A stretch of 64,000 bases of DNA from Saccharum officinarum (lineage: Eukaryota; Streptophyta; Magnoliopsida; Poales; Poaceae), in assembly GCA_020631735.1 (NCBI GenBank), contig CM036201.1, positions 77,786,502 to 77,850,501 of the forward strand. The letters run 5' to 3'. The translations under genes and the position numbers were made by a program. The notes below the pieces were generated by a model. That model searched no databases. It was not told the DNA's origin and saw only the letters and a program-made list of their open reading frames with translations. Positions 11,473-22,489 of the stretch are shown piece after piece; positions within the stretch are counted from its first letter, which is position 1; each line of letters starts with the position of its first letter.

Positions 11473-12282
11473 TGAAGGACCGAAACGGCGACCAGAGGGG
11501 GGTGAAAGGGAGCCTCAAATTTCTTTCGAAACTTTCGACCGCTGTCCCAAAATCAACCCTAAAAGACACACAAACAAATGCTACAAAAACTCGAGCCACC
11601 AAGAGTTAAGAGACCCTAAAGACATTCCTCAGATTACTAGAAACCCAACGCAAAAGACGGAACTCGAATCGGAAACCGAACGGGCGAGAAACAGATCGCA
11701 ACAGCACAGACTGCGAGCCACGGACAGTCCGCTACAGTACTGCGATGGAAATAAGTGAATAAACTGAGATGGAATATATTTCCTAATTTACACTTGCATT
11801 TTTTCCTATTTGAGTTTGGACAGTCCACTACAGTACCGCGGACAGTCCGCAGGTTAAAAATCTGAAAACGATCTTCGCGGAAGCAGTTCTGTTCTCGACT
11901 GAAAAATAACTGCTACAGTACCGCGGGCAGTCCGGGCTTGGGGGCCGGACAGTCCGCGAGTACGGACACCGTGCAGCAATGAAAGCATAGAAAAAATCTC
12001 AACTCCCGGACTGTCCGCTACAGTACCGCGGACTGTCCGCGAATCGCGAAACAGCAGGAACAGAGAGCTCCGAAAATCGCCTCCTCTCTTTGATCTTCCG
12101 ATTTGCGGCCAAATTTTCACCAACTGCCACGAAACTTGGTGAGCATGATCACAAGACAGTAGGGGTGCTACCTCTAAGAGGTCATCGCCCAATTTGAAGC
12201 CAATCAACGGGAAATCAAAGGAGAACAAAAAAACACCGGTTCTTGAGACCTAGACCAAGAAATCGTCCGATCTACTTGCTCG
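11473..12282 (-). repeat. LTR1', 3' portion, cut by assembly gap, with a 78-bp insertion (11743-11820)
   Basis: It ends TG-ward at 11473 with the LTR terminus and runs into Ns. Bases 11743-11820 do not belong to the LTR: they are a copy of the last 78 bases of segment F (9931-10008), set into the GTACTGTAGC repeat tract. The same insertion is in LTR1 on the right (41023-41100). Confidence 0.88.
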
Positions 12283-12382
12283 NNNNNNNNNNNNNNNNNN
12301 NNNNNNNNNNNNNNNNNNNNNNNNNNNNNNNNNNNNNNNNNNNNNNNNNNNNNNNNNNNNNNNNNNNNNNNNNNNNNNNNNN
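12283..12382. other. Assembly gap (100 N)
   Basis: The run is exactly 100 N, a conventional placeholder of unknown true length. It separates the Copia-derived left arm from the Gypsy element and hides the inner boundary of the inverted duplication and the rest of the Gypsy pol and 3' LTR. Confidence 0.98.
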
Positions 12383-12990
12383 CAACTCGATTTTTAAACT
12401 CCAACATCCCGATCCGGAGGGAGTCCGGCAATTCATCGGGAAAAACGTCCGGAAATTCATTCACTACGGAAATTTCAGCCAACGCCTTTGCTTGCACAGC
12501 ATGAATTTCCCCCGACAATTCAACCTTTCTGGGAAGTTGTACTAGAAAACCCTTTTGATCTGTAGGATCTCTGAGCATAACTACCCGAGCGGATGTGTCA
12601 ATGAGTACCCCATTCTGACTCATCCAATTCATGCCCAAGATAACATCTATGTCTAAACCAGGTAAAACCAATAGGGCAAGCGAATAACTTCGCCCTTCTA
12701 TCTCAAACTTAAGGTTCCCCACTACTTTGTTTGTGGAAATATTCCCACTTGCAGCACTAATACAATAACACACCTTCAACAGTATGCAACTTGTGTGCAA
12801 ATTTAGATGCAAACTTAGGACTGATAAAGGAATGCGAAGCACCTGAATCAAAAAGTACCACTGCGGGGTGTTGGTCAACTAGAAACTTACCAGCGGTGAC
12901 CACCTCACCAGATGGAATTTCCTCAATGCTGTTATAATGGGCGTGTCCCTGACGACTACCTTGGTTGACATTTTTCTTAGGGTACGGACA
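12383..12990 (-). pseudogene. pol: Gypsy pol: protease and start of reverse transcriptase, truncated by gap
   Basis: The retropepsin active site VVLFDSGASHSFIS is intact (Asp codon near 12849). The usual second half, ILGMNWMSQNGVLID, follows in another frame, then the protease-RT junction FPDVFPDELP. A frameshift lies between the two halves near 12770-12880. The sequence stops at the Ns where RT would begin. The protease would cut the gag-pol polyprotein. Confidence 0.85.
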
Positions 12991-13957
12991 GTTCTGGACC
13001 AATGACCTGGCTTGTTGCAGTTCCAGCAAGGCATATTGCTAGGAGGAACACTAGAGCTGCTCTGTCCAGAAGTCCCCTTTGGCAGAGCGACGGTATAAGC
13101 CTTACGGAACCCCGTTTTTGCAGCAGGCTTCTTCTGCGGCGGACGGAACTTTGTATTCTGAGCAGGTGGGCGAGGGGAAGACCTCGGTGCGCTGAGGCCT
13201 TGACTGAGAAGCACTTGCCTCAAGGCCCTTTTACGGCTCTTAGAGGCAGAATAAATAGTATTGTTGTTCTCCTGGGTCAAAGCATCGCTGATGAAATCAT
13301 TGAAAGTAGTACATTTGCTAGTGCCCATAGTTTTCATCAGTTTTGGGCCGAGGCCCTTTTGAAGCTAGCAATCTTTTTGGCATCGGTATCCACAAACTCT
13401 GTGGCATACCTTGCCAGGTTGTTGAAGGACTGCAAGTATTCAGTCAGGCTTTTGTTTCCTTGCGACAGCCTCATAAACTCTGTGTGCTTGATTGCCATAA
13501 GACCGGGAGGGATATAATTTCCCGGAATGCCGCCTTAAACTGATCCCAAGCAATCGGGACATTGGCAGGCAGTGTGGAACGATAGTGGCTCCACCAAATG
13601 CCGCCGGACCATGCAACTGATGGGAAGCATACTCAGTTTTCAGCTCATCAGTCAGGCGTAGCAGACGAAACTTTTGTTCAATGGTATTCAACCACTCGTC
13701 AGCCTGCAGTGGTTCTTCCGCTTCCTTGAAGAGCGGGGGCTTTGTATCCAGAAAGTCCTTGAAATCGCTGTACTGATTTGGCTCTGGGCCTGGCGGCCAT
13801 GACGAGCCTCTCGATTAGCCAGTTGGCGCATGGCATCAGCCAACATACGCTGCCCTTCAACCACTGATTGCATCAACTCGGCCGGAGTAGGTGGTGGCGG
13901 AGGGGGCGGCTGTTCCTCCTCCTCATTTCCACGACCCCGGCGTAGATTGTACGACAT
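12990..13957 (-). pseudogene. gag: Gypsy gag, broken by several single-base frameshifts
   Basis: The start MSYNLRRGRGNEEEEQ at 13957 sits directly after a TTTTGCAG acceptor-like sequence. Parts of one gag can be followed through at least three frames: an N-terminal Pro-rich segment, ADEWLNTIEQKFRLL-type core (about 13690-13500), a segment ending MKTMGTSKCTTF, and the zinc knuckle CWNCNKPGHW (near 13020). The breaks fall in short runs such as GGG, so some may be sequencing errors near the gap. Confidence 0.85.
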
Positions 13958-13963
13958 CTGCAA
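13958..13963 (-). promoter_or_regulatory. Candidate splice acceptor at gag start
   Basis: Minus strand CATTTTGCAG ends at the base before the gag ATG. It has the pyrimidine-rich tract and CAG of a plant 3' splice site. With the donor at 15661-15662 it would remove the leader intron and the H3-like ORF, giving a gag-pol mRNA. Confidence 0.5.
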
Positions 13964-14615
13964 AATGCATAGCCAATGAGCACTGACGATGTGGGAAATT
14001 TGTAGATGAATTATTGCGAAATGTCAATCTGACTGTATGAATAGATTTCTCATAATAATTAAGGCACAATAATTCATCACAACCGCACAATCCATTCTAG
14101 CGCATCATTTGACGAGATCATACTTGGTAATCCAACAAGATGCTCTTTGATAAAGGCTCACTCACAGGGAGCACAACGGTTACCGGACCGTTTTACGTTG
14201 CTATCTACGTGATTTTTGACCTTTTGCACGGTACTTGGATTCGATCTCAAGATTTTTAGTTGACTGTGAAAGGCTACTTCAAGCTAACCACAAAGAGACT
14301 TCTCAATGAAGAGTTCCATGGTGGATCATGACTAGCCACCTCGATACCTGCGCGTGCCAAGCAGCACAGCCTTATGTCGCGCGCCATAGGAGGCCCTCGG
14401 TTTCGTCGCGGCACTGAAGGGTGCTAATCGTGACACCATCATCGAACGTAACATAATAAGACATCAAGTTGTGATCGAAATTAACAGGTTCAAACTACAT
14501 TCAGGAAACATACGGTTCAACCTTACATCCCAAAGTCAAGTTATTACAAGGCCTCACTCCTTCACAGGGAGGGCACAAAAGACGATCCTAACATTATAGG
14601 CACGTGATGACTACT

Positions 14616-15161
14616 CTAAGCATCATCCTCCGAGTCAGTGTCAAGGATCTCCCCGCCGTCCTCATCACTGACAGGCTCTAACTCCTCGTCTTCTTCTTCT
14701 TCTGGCTCTTCCTCTGGTGCTTCTGCAGGTGGGGCATCCTGTGGCCCATCAACCTCCACTTCATCATCATCCTCAGCCATGAAGATTCCCGAACCCATGT
14801 CCTCATCTACATTGTATTCTTCAGCGTTCTCCAACTGTTGCTCGAGCTCAAACTGACGAGCTCTCAGAACATTCTCCTCGTGCCAGGCTTCATCCCTCTG
14901 TTCCATCACACGGACCAACATGCGTTGACAGTTGCGATTTGCCACTGTCAACCTCTGGACTGCAAGCGTTTCTTGATCACGATCATGAATCACTTGTTCC
15001 AGTTGTTGACGTGCTGCATTCCTGGCGGCAGTCACTTCAGCCAACTCTGCCCTCAGCCTTTCCACCTCAGTAGGCTCAGGGCGGGGCTCACATGGAGCGA
15101 GCTGGTGACGCGGTGCCCTGCCCCCAGTAGACTTACGAGCGGTCCTCTTGGTACGTGCCAT
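14616..15161 (-). CDS. Retrotransposon accessory ORF with histone H3 tail mimic, coiled coil and acidic tail
   Basis: The ORF is intact, 181 codons, starting at 15161. Residues 2-22 match the H3 N-terminal tail at 18 of 21 positions: it begins ARTKRTARKSTGG, keeps H3 Lys4, Arg8, Lys9, Ser10 and Arg17, and changes Gln5 to Arg, Lys14 to Arg and Lys18 to His. Nothing after residue 22 resembles a histone. Residues about 32-118 form heptad-rich helix (ELAEV, QQLEQV, LEQQLENAEE), and 113-181 is Glu/Asp-rich. There is no zinc knuckle or catalytic motif. It lies between primer site and gag, same strand, right after a CTACAG acceptor-like sequence. An in-frame ATG four codons upstream would spoil the N-terminal Ala-Arg-Thr-Lys, and splicing would remove it. 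Inference: it may engage H3K4/K9 methyl-lysine machinery. The role is unproven. Confidence 0.85.
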   Translation of the reverse strand: MARTKRTARKSTGGRAPRHQLAPCEPRPEPTEVERLRAELAEVTAARNAARQQLEQVIHDRDQETLAVQRLTVANRNCQRMLVRVMEQRDEAWHEENVLRARQFELEQQLENAEEYNVDEDMGSGIFMAEDDDEVEVDGPQDAPPAEAPEEEPEEEEDEELEPVSDEDGGEILDTDSEDDA

Positions 15162-15662
15162 CTGTAGCAACAAGATAAGATACGACTTAAAGTGAGGATC
15201 ATTTAGGGGATACGAGATTTACTTTAGTCGGGAGTACAGAAATTTTTAAGGATGGAGTAAATGACATGTATGATATAATTAAACATGATGCATGCACGTT
15301 TCGTACGCCCTCTCACCTTAGTAGAAACCTAAAGTTCTAACGCTAGGCGGTGGCATACATATGTTCTCTCATATAAGCGAAACTATCAGTCTACTCGTTA
15401 CGCTGTTAGTGTACCTGCAGAAAAACTCATTGCAGCCCAACAATTCCCAATATATGCACACAAGAAAGCAGTAAATTAAATACTTTCCATATACACATCC
15501 CCAGATGTATATACTTCAGTATCAAAGCTACCCGATAATAAGGTTCCCACAATTAAGTGCTTACGTAATTACATGGTTTAAACATGTAAGTATGCAAGTC
15601 ACCAAAACTACTCTCCCCTAGATCGCCGGTTGGACGATCATGCTCTCACAACTCACACTTAC
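15162..15662 (-). promoter_or_regulatory. Candidate 501-bp leader intron ahead of H3-like ORF
   Basis: The minus strand reads CTG|GTAAGTG at 15662, a near-perfect plant donor, and ends TTGTTGCTACAG just before the ATG at 15161. Splicing would place the ATG of the H3-like ORF first in the mRNA. Alternative use of the acceptor at 13958 would give gag. This is prediction from consensus sites only. Confidence 0.5.
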
Positions 15663-15922
15663 CAGAGCGTCGAGGCACTTGATCCATACATTACCACCCA
15701 AGTGGATGGCATCCATACAATATCACGCCGTATGGACGACGAAACAAAAACAAACAAGGCCCCCAAGTTAGTCTTTATAATAAGCCACCTAAGAGTCCTT
15801 ATTTGGGCTAAGGGTTGTGATCACTGGCGTACCAAAAAAATAATTTTTATAGTTTTTAACCCTTTTTAAAAAAAATACTTTTGTTTTTAATTACCCGTAA
15901 GATGTGTTTAATGTTGAATTAT

Positions 15923-15934
15923 GCTCCGGTACCA
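15923..15934 (-). other. Primer binding site of Gypsy element
   Basis: Minus strand TGGTACCGGAGC begins two bases inside the LTR end and resembles the initiator-Met site TGGTATCAGAGC with two differences. Together with the TGTAAC...GTTACA LTR ends it sets the 5' LTR boundary at 15937. Confidence 0.75.
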
Positions 15935-15936
15935 GC

Positions 15937-18900
15937 TGTAACAGAACCGACCAAATTATAAGAGCACAAGTACGAAAACAAGCACCGAAGCGCTCAAATT
16001 TTCAAACTTGAGCCCATATAATCCCGGTAGTCAATCGAAATCACGAAGGATTTCAAACCAAACTGCTTACAACCAGGATCGCATCATTCAACATACACAT
16101 CGTACGTTACATTTCACAAGTAGTTCCGAAATAAGTTTACACCACGGAGTATCAAATATTACAAACCAAGTTTGAAAGTAGCGGAAGCATAACACACACA
16201 CTAGTTAATTAAATACTGCCAGTCTGGATGATCGACAACCCGCAAAAGCATGAGGAAAGTACATAAAGACGATCACGCCCTTGTGATCTAGTCATCATCA
16301 CCCGCAGGGTGGAGACACGTCTTGCAGAATCCCTGATAAAGCATGTCATCTGCAACAGGAGGGAATAAACCCTGAGTACTGGAATGTACTCAGCTAGACT
16401 TACCCGTCGAAAACCAGAAATAAGATGACACCAAGAATTATGCAAGGCTTACACAAGAGGCTAGCTGACATAACATTTTGCATAAAGGCATAAGTAATTG
16501 AAACTCTTATAGCCTGTACTAGCAGTTATTTTTAGCATTTACCTGTCATCTATCTTAGCACCTGTACTAAACATGCACTTGATTATAATCAAACAACATT
16601 ATTATTATATCCATAGCAGGTATATCATTATGGCAACATTGTATCATTCCCTTAACCACCAGTTCATTTAATGAGTTCTACGTTGCCGCTACTCAAGTCA
16701 AGTGCTCACTAACCGGGAGCGACGGCGATTCGAATCGAATTCCTATCCAGCTGGAGGGGTATTTCTAACACTCACCGTGCAGACCCCTGCCAGGGTCGCA
16801 CAGGCCACCGTTTCATATGATTCAGGAATCGCGGGTCCGAATAATGTCGCGACCCCAAGGGCGACACTCTGCCAGGTGATAGGGACTCTAACCCCCCTTG
16901 GTCTCACGCCAATGTCCCCAAGCACATCCTTTCTCTCCTCCAAGAAGCAACCTACCATTCGATTCTCGGCCTGAACCACATTACTCGGCTTCGCGGTCGG
17001 AACGACTTATCCGGCCAACTAAGTGTTAGACTGCGTTCAACATGACTCAAGGACGTACAGCAAATCGGTCCTTAAACGACTCAGACGGGCATAGCTCCAC
17101 ACCCAAGACGTGAAGTGTCTTGCGGCTGTACTATCGAACTCCCGTCCGGTCTCAATTTCATTTTAAAGCATGGTTCCATCACGATAGCCATAAGCCACTC
17201 GCGACTCCTTCCTACATCTCGCGGATGACCGGAAATCACCCGACTTCTACCGTACTAAGCAGGGCTAAGCATTGACACGTGCCTACACCTAATATAGGAT
17301 TCAGTACGATATCTGGACAAGGACAGGTATAATGCAACAAGTGTTTTTATATAACTCCTACAACTTAATGCAGTAAACAATTAAAAGTACTCAAGATTAA
17401 TTTATAAATCAGTAGGTTCAGCATGCACCGGGGCTTGCCTTTCAGAAAAGTTGAAGGCCGGTGGTCAGGGCACTCGGGTAGATCTTCTGACGGAGCTTCC
17501 CCGACGTTGGGTTCTTCTGCTAATTCCTCCGGTTGACTCAGCACCTCCTCCGGTATCGCTTGTTCGAATTCGAGGAGTGTCACCCCCTCCGGTACACCTA
17601 TTGCATGAGTGCATAATAAATCCCATGAATGCATAATGAAAGATGCAATATGCTCGGAATGAAATGCATTACAACAATTTAACGCTCTATTCAAATCACT
17701 TCAAAAGAGTAGGTGCAAATTTCCTTTCCGGTAGAGAAGTACTCACCTAATCTACTTAACCTAAGATAAAGCTGCTCATCCTCAGTTAAGGCCCTAACAC
17801 CTAACAATTACAAAAGTAGCATGTCTCAGGATATTACACCATATCAATCAGCAAAACACCACAGTAAGCATTCTGGACAGCAGCTACTTGTTTTTATCAC
17901 AACTGGAGATTTACAATTCCAAAAGATATGATCTAAGACAATCTGGAAAGTCTAAGAAATGCACTACAATTCATTTTCAGACCTCAACTCCAAACTCCTA
18001 AGTTCTCCATGTCAAACTTCACAAGTTCCAGAATCTGTCCTCTCAAAACAGAGAGTAGCAGATTTTGAACTGCCACTTTAAACAATAGTAACTCTCAAAC
18101 TACTAAGCCAAATGCTTCCAAAATTTGACACAAGCTAGTTCATCAAGTTTACTCCAACTTTGGTATTTACAAGTTTTCCAGCAACCAATTTTATCAAAGC
18201 CAAATTTAGAATTACTACTAGCTGTCCAGAAAACCTAAAATTACAAAGGTTAAATATTTATTGATGTGACAAACATTCTCTAAGACCAAACTAATACTAC
18301 TACAAGTTCACAAATGTCACAAGAACACCAGAAAGTAAGGTGTGCCCACCTAGAATATTTATTTAAACTCATTTCTTAATTTACTTAAGTAATTAAGTGG
18401 AATTTCAAACATATATGTAAACTGCTCCTAAAATTCTACAAAAATTACAGGGGACTCTCTGACCCAAAAAGAGACCACAGTAAAAATTTGAACAAGTTTT
18501 ATTCACAGAAACTCTCTGAACACAATTCACAAGCCCAAAAGGCTGATTTTTGTATAAATAACAAAGCATAGTAAAAAGTGTCAAACAACAGATTTCTTAA
18601 TTTTCTTGGATACTCTAGGGTACCAAGACATTCTCCAAAAATTTATATGAACATTGCACGTGTAGAAAAATTACAAAAATTCATTTAAGTATTTCCTAGA
18701 ATAACAAGATAGCATTATAACTTGGAAATTACTTAAGCACTGATGCCCAAATTTTTACCAGAGCTAGGGCTGGCATAGAGTAACCTACCCACCAAATTTC
18801 ATGATTTATGGAACACTACAGCTCAAGTTATAAATTTAACAAATTTGCATGCATTCCAAAACACATTTAAAGGATCTATTAAATTCTTACAGAATTTAAA

Positions 18901-20776
18901 CATCTCATGCCAGATCCATATTTTTCTAAAATACTACACATCATGTAGACCCCAACAAAATTTATCTCATGATTTTTGGATCATTAAAACCCTAGATCTA
19001 TATTTTTCCAACTTGTACAAAAATCAGTGACAAAATAATAAAAATGAATTTCATTTCGGATGAACTGGGCCGGCCCGGAAAACTCGGCCCACACGCTCGC
19101 ACGCGCGCGGCCCGCTCAGCGCTCCCGCCCGCGCGCGACACTGACGGGCGGGCCCCTGCGGTCAGTGACCGGAGACAGGGGAGGCGGAGACCCGCGAGCT
19201 CCGACGAGCTCGAGCTCACCGGAGAAGAGCTCGCTCGGCCAATCGAACACCGCCTCGTGTTCTCCGTCACCCGGTGCGTCGATTGGTGCTTGTGGAATGG
19301 ATGGGGATGGGGTGGAAGGGGTTTGTCACCGCGAGCGGCGGCCGGTGATGTCCGGTGGCGGCGCACCGTCGTCGGTGAGGATGCACGGTGCGGTCTAGGC
19401 TCGGTACGAGCTTCACCGAAGCTAGGCGAATCCATTTTGATAGGAAGGGAGGATGGAGAGAGACCCGAAGCACCCCGACCACGGTGAGGTCCCATGGCGG
19501 GCTCCGGCGACCTCTCGGAGACGGGGAAGAAAGCAATGCGGCTCACCTCGAGTCAAATCGCGGGCTTCGGTGGGTCAAGGGGATGGAGGGTGGTGAGGCG
19601 GAGGGAGTGGCGAGGTCTGGCGGCCGGTGATGCGGTGTGGCTCGCGCTTGAGCTCGCCGGAGAAGAACGGCAATGGCGGCTCGGTTTCGATGTTTCTTGG
19701 CAACTGGAAGAGAGGGGGCGGAGGAATGGAGGCCGGCTCGCGCGTCGTGGCGTCTTGAAGGCGTCGCGGCCTGACTGGTGGGGCCAGGGCCGGCGTACGG
19801 GCGCCACCGCGCCTCCACGCGTCGACGACGGCCTGCGGCCGGTCGGCCACTCCCCGACTGACGAAACTGAATCGGCTGAATGGTGACATCGATGACCGAC
19901 TGACAGAGCGACTTCCACGATGATTATCTCCCAAACCGGTCCGAATTAGTCGAAGATGATTACACCAATTTTGTAGAGCTACATGAGGTCTACAAGTTTG
20001 TCAATTGGAGTTTGGGCTGGTTCGGCCTAGATTTGAAACTACAGAGCTCCAAAGTGGTGCCCCTTGAAACTGAAATGCAGTTTCAGAGATAACGCCGACT
20101 AAAACCCTAACTTCTTGACACTATATCTCCTAAACTATTGAGAACCAGGTGATGGTAATATTGACAATGTTGTAGAGTTATGTGTGGACAACAACTTTGT
20201 CAATTGGCTCAAAGACTGGTTTGGCCTGGTTTGCAAACTAAAAGCTCCTAAAGTAGGCATCAGTAAAATTGTAGGGTCAGATTCCAGACTTAGAAAAATT
20301 CTAAGTCTTGGAGCTACCTCTCTAACTGACTTGTGGGCCACTTTTGAGCATGTTAGGGTCAATTTCATGAGATGGTCATATTGAGACTTTTGTTCCCCAT
20401 GAATTTCTTTACAACTTTGCTTAAGGGTGCTCTTCCATGCAAGGTCTCTAAATTAGACTTTTTAATTGGTCAAACTAGAGCCTTTTAGGGTCAAATGGTG
20501 GTCAAACATCTCTTGGAGGGCAATTTTGTAATTTTGGTCAACATGAACCTTGTTCCAAATGTTACCCTAAGTATAACTAAGGTGTTGTAGGTCATGATTG
20601 GCTACCTTACCTTTTTGTTACACCAACTATCAAATACTTCATGAAATAATTCAAATAAACCCCACAACAAACACATGTGTTGCATCACATGAAATAACAA
20701 ACATGAATGATGCATGCTTATGCTTATGCAAATGCAATTGCAATGCAATTAAGGACTAAACACTTGAGGTGTTACA
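15937..20776 (-). repeat. 5' LTR of Gypsy element, 4840 bp
   Basis: On the plus strand it starts TGTAACAGAACC and ends AGGTGTTACA, so the two ends form the TGTAAC/GTTACA inverted repeat of an LTR. The second LTR lies beyond the gap, so length rests on one copy. The middle is AT-rich and unique-looking; 19044-19905 is strongly GC-rich. Short ORFs such as 17365-17694 (minus, Glu/Pro-rich) are present but match nothing I recognise. Confidence 0.82.
19044..19905. promoter_or_regulatory. GC/CpG-rich island inside Gypsy LTR
   Basis: About 860 bp of very CpG-rich DNA lies inside an otherwise AT-rich LTR, about 0.9-1.7 kb from the LTR's 5' end on the minus strand. Open frames occur in many phases on both strands, as expected from GC content alone. 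The position would suit a promoter or transcript start (U3/R), but no TATA box is convincing. Confidence 0.4.
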
Positions 20777-20789
20777 ATAATACCCCTTT

Positions 20790-22050
20790 TCTTCTATCTC
20801 GGTAAATTTCAATTCTTTTAACGAGATATATTTCACCGAGAGTTTTCTTATTAACTTTGAGGACAACAACTTCTTCTCATGCAGTAGATTGACATCACTA
20901 CTAACAATTAAGGTGTCATCCACACAGGATTAGGGAATGAATTTTCCCTTATATAACTTTGTACAAGCGCAATTGTCCTTTCATTCTCTTTAACCCAAAA
21001 TTTCTTAATTGACTCTTCAACTTTAAATGCCATTGTCTAGAGATTTGCTCCAGTCCATAAGAGATTTTTACAGGTGGCATCCTTTACATTCTTTTCTTTT
21101 CATGACAAAACCTCTAGGTTGTGCCACGTAATTATTTTCATACAAATCCCATTGGGAAATGTTATCTTTACTTTTATCTGATGTAACTCAGATCATGATG
21201 TGTCACTAGCACTCATTGTAATCTATTCAGTCGCTTCGCGCAAAACTTTTGATTAAAGTCACGCTTCACATCTTTACATATTTCCCTTGGAGTCACATTT
21301 TGTTTTGTAGACCCATCACAGTCTACTGTTTTGGCTCCTTAGAAATTTATTCTAGATTCCAAAATATTATTAGTATTATCAATTTCATTTCATCTTCCTT
21401 TACTTCTTGCCACTTGGACGAGTGAACGTCTCTCATGACTTCTTCAAATTAGGTGGGATTACCCTCCATTTGAATTTCACTAATATAGACTTTATAATCG
21501 TCAGAAATATTTGATTTTCTTATTCTTTGAGACTTTCTGGGGCCTTAGTTACTAGCATTTCTTGACCTTTATTGCCAAAAGACAATTGATTCTATAAGGT
21601 CCTGTGTAACAAGATCCTTGTTTACATTATTCATCCTCCTTGTGGAGTCAGGTTTCTTTGTACCACGCTCCCCCAGATTGTCCCATCTTTAATTTTCTTA
21701 TTTTGGATTCAATCTGCTAAAACTCATATGGTGTATTTAGCACCGCCTTTAAAACTCTGAACACGTCCAGTATGAATACTGGCTGACTATGCTATCTTTC
21801 TGTTGAAACTGTAAAAGGTATATGAATTTAGCTATATCTTTACTTTAGGGGTATCGATATTATGACCGTCTTACTCCCCCGACGATCATATTCATCTTTT
21901 ATAGATCACTTTAGTATGCATCGCATTGTCTGAATAATGGGGAAGTATCTTTCTTAATTGTCTTTCTTAATTTATCTCACCTTTCTCCCCCTCGAAATAT
22001 GGTACGAACTTTTCTACCACAATTTCGAAAACTATTCAGAACTCTTGTGA
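20790..22050 (-). pseudogene. Decayed Copia pol (Tork-like): linker and reverse transcriptase
   Basis: No ORF survives, but the minus strand follows Copia pol in order: the RT fingers/palm region near 21000-21200 (traces of the QPEGF, KKSIYGLKQ and MDVKTAFLNG blocks) and the YVDD box near 20915. The upstream region at 21300-22050 resembles the integrase-RT linker. Gypsy insertion at 20776/20777 cuts it just after YVDD. Assignment comes from recognising degraded coding text, so exact residues are uncertain. Confidence 0.55.
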
Positions 22051-22335
22051 ATGAGGAAACTTTGATTACTTTCTTCATCCACATGATTACATCATGCAAA
22101 TGAAATTATTTCTTAATTCGTTGGGAGTATTTTTCCCTCATTTCATTTCAAGAACTCAACAGAGTCTTTTATCATTGATACTTTCGCAAGTCACGCTTGC
22201 ATGTCATTCTTATCTTGAGGTTCGTCTGTAACTTTTTGTTTTTCTTAAACTTATATTAGGATAACATAAGAGCTACCCTTAACTTTTCTCCCTGTGCAGA
22301 ATACACTCAAAGCACATGAGTCATTATAATTTTCT

Positions 22336-22489
22336 CCTGCCATGCAGGATAAATACTATGTCAAATTTCTCCCGCCATGCAGGATTTATTAACATAGGTA
22401 TTATGCCAACTTTACCCCGCCATGCGGGTATTTTCTCAAACTTTTCCCGTCATACGGGTACTATCACAAACTTTTTCCCGCCATACGAG
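22336..22489. repeat. Five short palindromic units CCCGCCATGCGGG-type
   Basis: Units lie at 22336-22348, 22371-22383, 22416-22428, 22446-22458 and 22477-22489, spaced 30-45 bp. Each has a C-rich arm, a CAT core and a complementary G-rich arm; changes in one arm are sometimes matched in the other, as in CCTGCCATGCAGG. Spacers are AT-rich and unrelated. Confidence 0.75.

Larger units (their letters stand above)
1..12282 (-). repeat. Left arm of a large inverted duplication
   Basis: Read as reverse complement, this block follows 40561-51897 at a nearly constant coordinate sum (about 52843), and its first 950 bases follow 60550-61499. Order, truncation points and an unusual 78-bp insertion inside LTR1 are the same in both arms, so these are copies of one locus and not independent insertions. 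The outer end is cut by the window and the inner end by a gap, so neither true boundary is visible. Sequence from about 7700 to 12282 looks almost identical to the right arm. The region from about 2300 to 7650 carries scattered substitutions. Confidence 0.9.
12383..20776 (-). mobile_element. Ty3/Gypsy retrotransposon (Tekay/Del-like), 5' portion
   Basis: In minus-strand order it has a 4.84-kb LTR (20776-15937), primer site, a leader with a strong splice donor, an H3-tail-like ORF, gag with a CCHC knuckle, aspartic protease, and the first residues of reverse transcriptase, then the gap. Very long LTRs starting TGTAACACCTC fit the chromovirus Tekay/Del group of grasses; no chromodomain can be checked because the 3' part is missing. 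It has inserted into the RT region of an older Copia element. Confidence 0.88.

Noticed and set aside
14616..15161. True histone H3 gene or pseudogene
   Set aside because: Only the tail matches; the alpha-N and histone-fold sequence is absent, and the ORF lies in a Gypsy leader in element orientation.
19044..19905. Protein-coding gene in the GC-rich block of the Gypsy LTR
   Set aside because: Open frames occur in most phases on both strands, no domain is seen, and it lies wholly inside the LTR.
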